Shown here in pieces: positions 58,091 through 64,000 of a DNA stretch of 64,000 bases. The translations under genes and the position numbers were made by a program. The stretch's first letter is position 1. Every line of letters starts with the position of its first letter. Location of the stretch: assembly GCF_008831285.2 (NCBI RefSeq), contig NC_045140.1, positions 12,708,505 through 12,772,504 of the forward strand, in the 5' to 3' direction. Source of the DNA: Nymphaea colorata (taxonomy: Eukaryota > Streptophyta > Magnoliopsida > Nymphaeales > Nymphaeaceae). Under the pieces are notes generated by a model that worked only from the letters and a program-made list of their open reading frames with translations, made no database searches and was not told the origin of the DNA.

Positions 58091-60993
58091 ATTTCTGGGA
58101 AGCGGAAACCCAATTCTCCAAGCACATCACACAACAATACCCTAAGGTCTTGCACCACCTACGCTTCGAACGGGTGAGACCAGTGGCGAAGGCGGGACAA
58201 CTCCCAAACACGATGCCACAACCCACTGACCTCTCATCTCTTATTCTTTCATTCTTATAATTATAATTGCATATTCACAAAATGACTGGCTAGCTCATGA
58301 GGTTGGTTCATTTCACGAGTGCACCAACACCTCCAATTGTCTCCACACAAGAGCTACACATATCATTAACATTCTTAGCTAGCCGTCATAACAATATATG
58401 TACAACTACCATTCAATCTCATTCAATTGTATTATTGCTCATGGCAATACATATGCAATAATTCACAATATTCACATTCATAAAAGTTCACATCTTATCA
58501 AACACATCAATCATGTCTTTCAAAACTTAGTCAAATCCTGAAGAGTAGTCTCGATCCATAGTTGACTCGTAGCTGTCTTAGGCAGTTATCATTCTAGGAT
58601 GCTTTCTAATGCACAATTGGGGTTGAGGAGATACTCGACTCGATACCCCCACCTCATTTGTCCTTAGCAATTATCAATCTAGCATGCACATGCAATTGCG
58701 TAGAAATTTTTAAACAAAACTAATCACATAAGCATTAACTTCTCATGCATGCATTCATTCAATCACTTTACAATCATTCAATCACATCACAATCCTAGGG
58801 TCCAATGATCGTAGGAACACACATTCACAAGTTGGTTCCAGGCAGAGATTTGCCTGGAATGCCACCATACCCGTCGCGCATCCACAAAATACTTTAAAAT
58901 GACTCGAGCTTCACGTCTTGTTGCTCAAGGTCGACTGGACTTGTCCGGTGTACCTGCAAACACAACCAATGGTAAGTTCTTTACTCGCTTCGCTTTTCGA
59001 TTTATACAAATCTGAAAATACAATCATTGAGGCATGTCATCTTCTCAAGATGGTGTCGACGGATAGTGTCGACCCACAAGACCCTCCAATAGGCCACTTC
59101 TCACTTTTTGACGTTGCCACCAAACGTCAAAACTCAAGGTTTCGATCAATCCATCACTAACACATTACTCATTTGCTTTTTTTAGTTGAGGCGTCTTCCC
59201 CTCAATTAAGATTATCAACATACAACGCATATGTACATCAATAAAAACATATTTCCCAAGCTCGTTAAAACGGTTCTAAACCTTCTCCACAACATCACAA
59301 TCTCTACCATGTTTCCTAATCGCTTCGAACATCAACCTACCATGCTAAAAGATAGATATACACGTGGATTCTCGTTCTACTCAAAATAGCCCTAAACTTC
59401 CCCAAAAATAGCAACATCGCTACAATGCATTCCAAATCCTCAAATCATGAGTCTAGCATGCTCAAATAATAATTATAGATGCTCTAATAAATAATATTCA
59501 ACAATTTAGGCTAGATTAGGCCTTACTCACCCCAATATTAGAGTCTAAATTGTTACAATGCTCCCGACAGCCACCACAAAAGTCCTATTGATCCCCAAGC
59601 GGCCAAAATCATATAATGCTGCCACCACCAATGCCCTCAACACTGATACGAGGGGAAAAAAGCATCCCCCAAGCTGCAATCGTATCCAAAGGCCACAAAA
59701 GAGTCAAAATCGACGAAAAGGGAGTTCAAGTGAGGGGTTTGTCATTAGGAGGAGGCAGTCTGTGAGGGAGGCTGAAGAAGGCATGCGTTGCAAGTGAGAG
59801 GAGACCCAAACAGGGAGGGAGAACGCTCGGTTGAGGGAAAGTTTGAACGGTGAGAGTGTGGGCAGAAGAGAGTGCAAACAAAAAGGGGAGACGAGCAGAA
59901 TGGGTTCAAATAGAGGGGACAGATAGACAAAGAGGGGAAAATCAAGCGGGGGAAATCGGGGAGAGATGAATAAGAAACACGAGAGAGGGAGAGGGAGACG
60001 AGAGGGCAGCAAAGGAGAGGGACCGTGCGGGTGAGAGCTGGCGAGAAGGGGAAGAAGAGTCGCGAGGGCGAGCTAAGGTAGTGAGAGAGATTCGACAGAA
60101 AACAGTCGGGGCAAAAAAGGTGGGGGGGGGGAACAACAGAGAACAACGAAAGGGGGAAGAAGAAGAGGCAGAGAGAGATCGAGAGGGCTTACCAAAGCAG
60201 CGCCGCCATCAATGTCACCTGGGTGCGTTTCCCAAGAGCTCGCACCCGCACCGACGCGTTGCGGGTGCGGGTGCGCTCCAGGTGCGCACCCAATCCGCAC
60301 CCGATGATGAGGCGCACCCAAACCGCACCCAGGGGAGTTGGATCAAGTTCCGAGTCGAAACCAAATCCAAATCAAGTTCATCTGTGTGTATGGTTTGGAT
60401 CTGGATCTGATTTCGGGATAAAACCAGATTAAAAATCCACAAAATCAAATCCCCGTCGGCCGTTGCATCTAATTTAATACATCTATAGATATATTATATG
60501 TTCTCTTTTCTCTTAAAAAAAAACGATACAAGACTAAAGAATGGTGGCTTTCATAAAACGATCTGTTTGCCTTTTTTTCAAACATTTCTTTTTTGATTTT
60601 TTCCCACTATCATAAAAATGTATAATTTTAATTGTGTTATTTAATTTCTACGAAAAATTAATAATAATAATAATATTAATATTAATATTAATAAAATATC
60701 TTCACCGCACCGTCGCACCTAATTTTTTTGAGATGTGCAGCACCGGCACCCGCACCCCGCATTCAGGTGACATAGGCCGCCATCGCCCTCCACTGGCCCA
60801 AGTGTCGCCGCTGCAACCCTCGATCGCCTACTTCTTCTTTGCGTGGAGTTTCCTAGCAACAAGAGAGGCAACAAAGGGGGAGAGCGAGAAGAAGACGAGG
60901 GAGAACAGCCTTTGTCGGGCTCTCACGTAGGTGAGTTGCAGGTTCGGGTCTGGACCTGCTCTAGCCCGTCCTGCAAAAACAAAAAGCGTTACA
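58091..60993 (-). mobile_element. Truncated solo LTR (copy B) of the 31745-34849 family
   Basis: Colinear with copy A from about 32590 to 34849. Shared blocks include AAATGACTGGCTAGCTCATG, ACCTCCAATTG, TCAAAGCTT/TTTCGATCAATC and the same end AAAAAGCGTTACA. The first roughly 0.85 kb of copy A (plus-strand left part) is missing. Copy B is interrupted by a 566-bp MITE at 60210-60775. Flanking target duplications were not found. Confidence 0.75.
60210..60775. mobile_element. hAT-type MITE with 8-bp duplication GCCGCCAT
   Basis: 8-bp direct repeat GCCGCCAT at 60202-60209 and 60776-60783. Inverted ends CAATGTCACCTGGGTGCG (left) and, read inward, CTATGTCACCTGAATGCG (right). Subterminal CGGGTGCGGGTGCG repeats flank an AT-rich core with (ATT)n. 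It has no coding capacity. It is absent from the matching place in copy A of the LTR. Confidence 0.85.
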
Positions 60994-61981
60994 ATAAGGA
61001 CCGGGTTTAGGCTGGCCTGATGTTTGAAAGTCAGTCCCGGGCTCGATACCCGAAACCTAGGCCCGAGTCTGGTTCAGCCATGCCCGATTATAATAAAAAT
61101 TTATTTTTTAAAATATAATATATTTTTTGAATATAAAATATATTTTAAATAATATATATATATATATTATTAAAAATATAAAATTAATTTTAAAAATTAA
61201 TCAGGTCAGATCGAGCCCCCATTGATATCAATCCGAGCAAGCCCATCAGGCCCGGGACCGGGCCCGGGCCAATTACCAAGCCCCTTCCCGCCACCCAGCC
61301 CGGCGCTACCCATAGATTCCACTACCTCACTCATTATGCCATGAGCCATGATAGCTTTGGTTGCTTGGTTGATTACGTGTTTGCGTGTATTTTTTTTATT
61401 TTATGAATTAAATAATTGATTTCAAATATTTTAAATTGATTTAAAACACGAAAAAATATTTCAAGGTCTTTCTTCCTAAAATCAAATGTGGAACTTAAAA
61501 CTAATTTGATTTTCGATTAACTCAAATTTGGAGGCTCCAAATATTTTCCTCAGGCGCTTGATTTTCGTGATACGAGCTTCACGTCCTTCCTTCCTTGGTG
61601 GCTGCCGGTGAAAGTCGAGGCCACGAAAAAAATTAAAGGCGTCCGTCAAGCACCGTCGTGGAAATGTATTATGTAGTTAAAAGGATCATAGCCACTTGGA
61701 AAAAGTCCGTCGAAAGAACAAGACGTCGGCCATAGGCAATTTTTGGCGCCTACAAGCCAACCATTGGCAAGTCAGCGGGCCCTTCGCCGCACCTGCTTCC
61801 GGTGACGAGCGCTGTCCCGCCACTCCTCGCCCCTCTCCGCTTCGTCTTCTTCTTCCTTCCCCCGTCTCTCTCTCGCTGACAAGGAGACGCCGATGAGAGT
61901 TGCTCGAAACCGATTGGTGTGCTCGTAGGGACGAACGTAGTAAGTTAGTAACCATCAGGGAGGGAGGGGGAGGGGGCTGTG
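60994..61981 (+). other. Intergenic spacer and UKL 5' region
   Basis: 61005-61320 is a GGCC-rich repeat with an AT-rich core. 61320-61780 is AT-rich upstream sequence, and 61780-61981 a CT- and GC-rich leader before the UKL start codon. No clear TATA box was seen. Confidence 0.5.
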
Positions 61982-63637
61982 ATGGAGTACGACGACATGG
62001 AGGCCGCGTCGGGAGCCCACTTCTCCGGCCTCCGCCTCGACGGCCTCCTCTCATCTCCGACCGTTCGCTCTCTTGCTGCCGACTCACCCAAGGAGCCATT
62101 CGTCATCGGTGAGAAACTCCCTGACTCCCTCCCGTGGTCGTTTTTCGTCTTGCTGGTTTCGACGGGTCGTTCAATTTAGGGTTTGGACTTCGGATTATTT
62201 GACGGGATGTTTTCCGCGGTCGCGTTACCTGAGCTGGCCGTGCGTGTGAATTTTTTTGGGTGAATTGATGAGGTGCTGCCGCTCGTTCAGGAGTGTCCGG
62301 TGGTACTGCCTCAGGCAAGACGACGGTCTGCGATATGATCATTCAGCAGCTGCACGATCACCGCGTTGTTCTTGTGAATCAGGTGAGGGTGGATGCCCGC
62401 TGAATCGGGTGAACCTCGGAGGTTTTATTTTCTAGTGTTCTATAGTGCTTTTAGTTTGACGAAATTTTATTTTTTGAATTGGATCGGGGAATATATATGC
62501 GGATGTATGGTTTGAATCTGTAAAGTTCGGATGTAGCTTTTTGACGAGATGATCGAGAGTTGTAAGAGATGATGTGTTGGTTGGTGCTGTTGACAAACTC
62601 TTGGCGCGAAGCACTTTTAATATGTTTGTCTAGTGAAACTCAAGTTACTTCGATTCGGGAGATAGCGTAATCTTACTATCAGCCGGCACGGAAGCTTTCT
62701 CCATGGCGTTCATTTATATGTGATAGGGATGTTAGCTTCATACTCCATTAAAAAGATCGTTAGAGTATATAAAATTTCAGAAATGGTCGGTAATTGGACT
62801 ATATTTCGTTTTCAGACAGGTGGGGTAGTTATTAAATATACCAACTTCGTCTCCACGTGGGGAAGCTTGCCATCACGAGCCACGGGGACTTGGAATTCCA
62901 TAGTAATTATGGATGGGCAGTGAGCATGTTAAGCTGGTCTCATTGTAAAAATTTGCATGTTAAGTTGAACGCTGGTTTACTTCAATGATTTCCAAGTCTA
63001 TTATCCCATGTGCGTCTTAAGTTACTAACCAGTATCAGTACGGTGTTTTTGTTTAATTTTTTTGGCAAGAAATCATCAATGTAAATGTGAATCTGTTACA
63101 ACTTGAGATGTGTAATGAATTCACATGGTCTCCATATACAGGTGATTCATACTATCCATTGCTTAATTGTTCCACATTTGAACCATTTTTACATGTTATA
63201 AGTTGCTTTTTTATAGCCTCGACTTTGTTATAAACATATTTCTAAACATGTTTAAGAGCAAAAATCCATTGGTTGAAAATTTTTTCGATAGATGAGGTAT
63301 GCACTTTTCTTCATCTATCTTTTTTGTCTTATGCCTAGTCATAAAAAACATCATTTGACACCTAGTCATAAAAAACATCATTTGACATAGCCACCTTGCA
63401 TTTTGCTGCAACTAGGATCAAGATACTTGCTTCTTTTTCCTTTTTTGCTGCAACTGTAATCGTCGTGGTATGTTCAAACATGTCATGCCCAAATAGCTCA
63501 AGCAGAAGTCTCTTTGCAGAGCATGAATGTGATTTTTGTGATGTTTTTAATGCGTTAAATTTTGCAGGATTCTTTCTATCGTGGTTTGACTGCAGAAGAA
63601 TCAGAGCGTGTCCATGAATATAATTTTGACCATCCAG
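61982..63637 (+). CDS. UKL: Uridine kinase-like protein, first three exons (runs off the window)
   Basis: Exon 1 (61982-62108) starts MEYDDMEAASGAHFSGLRLD, close to the N-terminus of plant uridine kinase/uracil phosphoribosyltransferase-like (UKL) proteins. Exon 2 (62291-62382) carries the Walker A P-loop GGTASGKTT and IIQQLHDHRVVLVNQ. Exon 3 (63568-63637) encodes DSFYRGLTAEESERVHEYNF then DHP, ending mid-codon at a GT donor. Splice phases agree. About 96 residues are visible; the rest of the kinase domain and the UPRT-like domain should lie beyond 64000. The family phosphorylates uridine/cytidine in pyrimidine salvage. Whether the C-terminal domain is present cannot be seen here. Confidence 0.93.
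63334..63387. repeat. 27-bp tandem duplication in UKL intron 2
   Basis: CCTAGTCATAAAAAACATCA plus TTTGACA occurs twice head to tail, perfectly. Confidence 0.9.
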
Positions 63638-63690
63638 GTAACCTTGCTTTTATTGATTTGCATGGGGACTAAGTATTGCAAAAATAGTTC

Positions 63691-63960
63691 AACACACAAC
63701 TGATCTGATGAAACTTCTTGTTTGCTGCTGGACAAAACATTAGAATGCCCGTTTTAAAAACGCTCTCTAGATTTGGCTTGTTTGTGTATGAAGACTTGTA
63801 TTTTTTCTTTTATACTGAAAACATCAACACACAACTGATCTGATGAAACTTCTTGTTTGCTGCTGGACAAAACATTAGAATGCCCGTTTTAAAAACGCTG
63901 TCTAGATTTGGCATGTTTGTGTATGAAGACTTGTATTTTTTCTTTTATACTGAAAACAAA
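63691..63960. repeat. 135-bp tandem duplication in UKL intron 3
   Basis: The unit beginning AACACACAACTGATCTGATG at 63691 repeats at 63826 with only about two internal substitutions, so it is a recent duplication. Confidence 0.92.
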
Positions 63961-64000
63961 AGAGTTGGACTTTGAAGCAGTAAATACAAGCTGTATTATC

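Overview
This is a stretch of plant nuclear genome. The evidence is GT..AG introns, coding exons that join in frame into two conserved plant proteins, and a dense load of plant-type transposable elements (Ty1/copia, solo LTRs that look Ty3/gypsy-like, hAT, PIF/Harbinger-like and MITE-like elements). The species cannot be named from the sequence. The very long, TE-filled introns suggest a flowering plant with expanded introns, but that is inference.

Layout. Positions 1-7180 are intergenic DNA made of old nested terminal-inverted-repeat (TIR) elements, microsatellites and AT-rich sequence. Positions 7332-53433 (+) hold one complete protein-coding gene that I rebuilt as 23 exons. All exon phases agree and the product is 1,117 residues. 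It is a RIC1 homologue, the beta-propeller plus alpha-helical subunit of the RIC1-RGP1 guanine-nucleotide exchange factor for Golgi Rab6/Ypt6 GTPases. Two introns are enormous. Intron 14 (19484-31232, 11.7 kb) carries a complete hAT element with an 8-bp target duplication, a decayed antisense copia element and another hAT fragment. Intron 15 (31291-50721, 19.4 kb) carries a 3.1-kb solo LTR, a young sense-strand copia element (LTRs 99% identical, 5-bp duplication) inside an older inverted-repeat element, and a gag-less antisense copia element (5-bp duplication) inside a second hAT transposase relic. The 58-bp exon 15 sits alone between these two introns.

Positions 53434-61981 are intergenic: a PIF/Harbinger-like element just past the RIC1 3' end, AT-rich sequence, a truncated second copy of the solo LTR interrupted by a hAT-type MITE, and a GGCC-rich/AT-core repeat. 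From 61982 (+) the first three exons of a uridine kinase-like (UKL) gene are present, with a Walker A motif; the gene runs off the window.

The two cellular genes are unrelated housekeeping functions (vesicle traffic and pyrimidine salvage). Everything else is mobile DNA or its remains. I found no rRNA, tRNA, CRISPR or prokaryotic system, and no convincing undescribed biological system. The most notable points are the nested insertion histories, the gag-deleted copia derivative, the copia copy with mismatched ends, and the splicing of a tiny exon between two giant introns.
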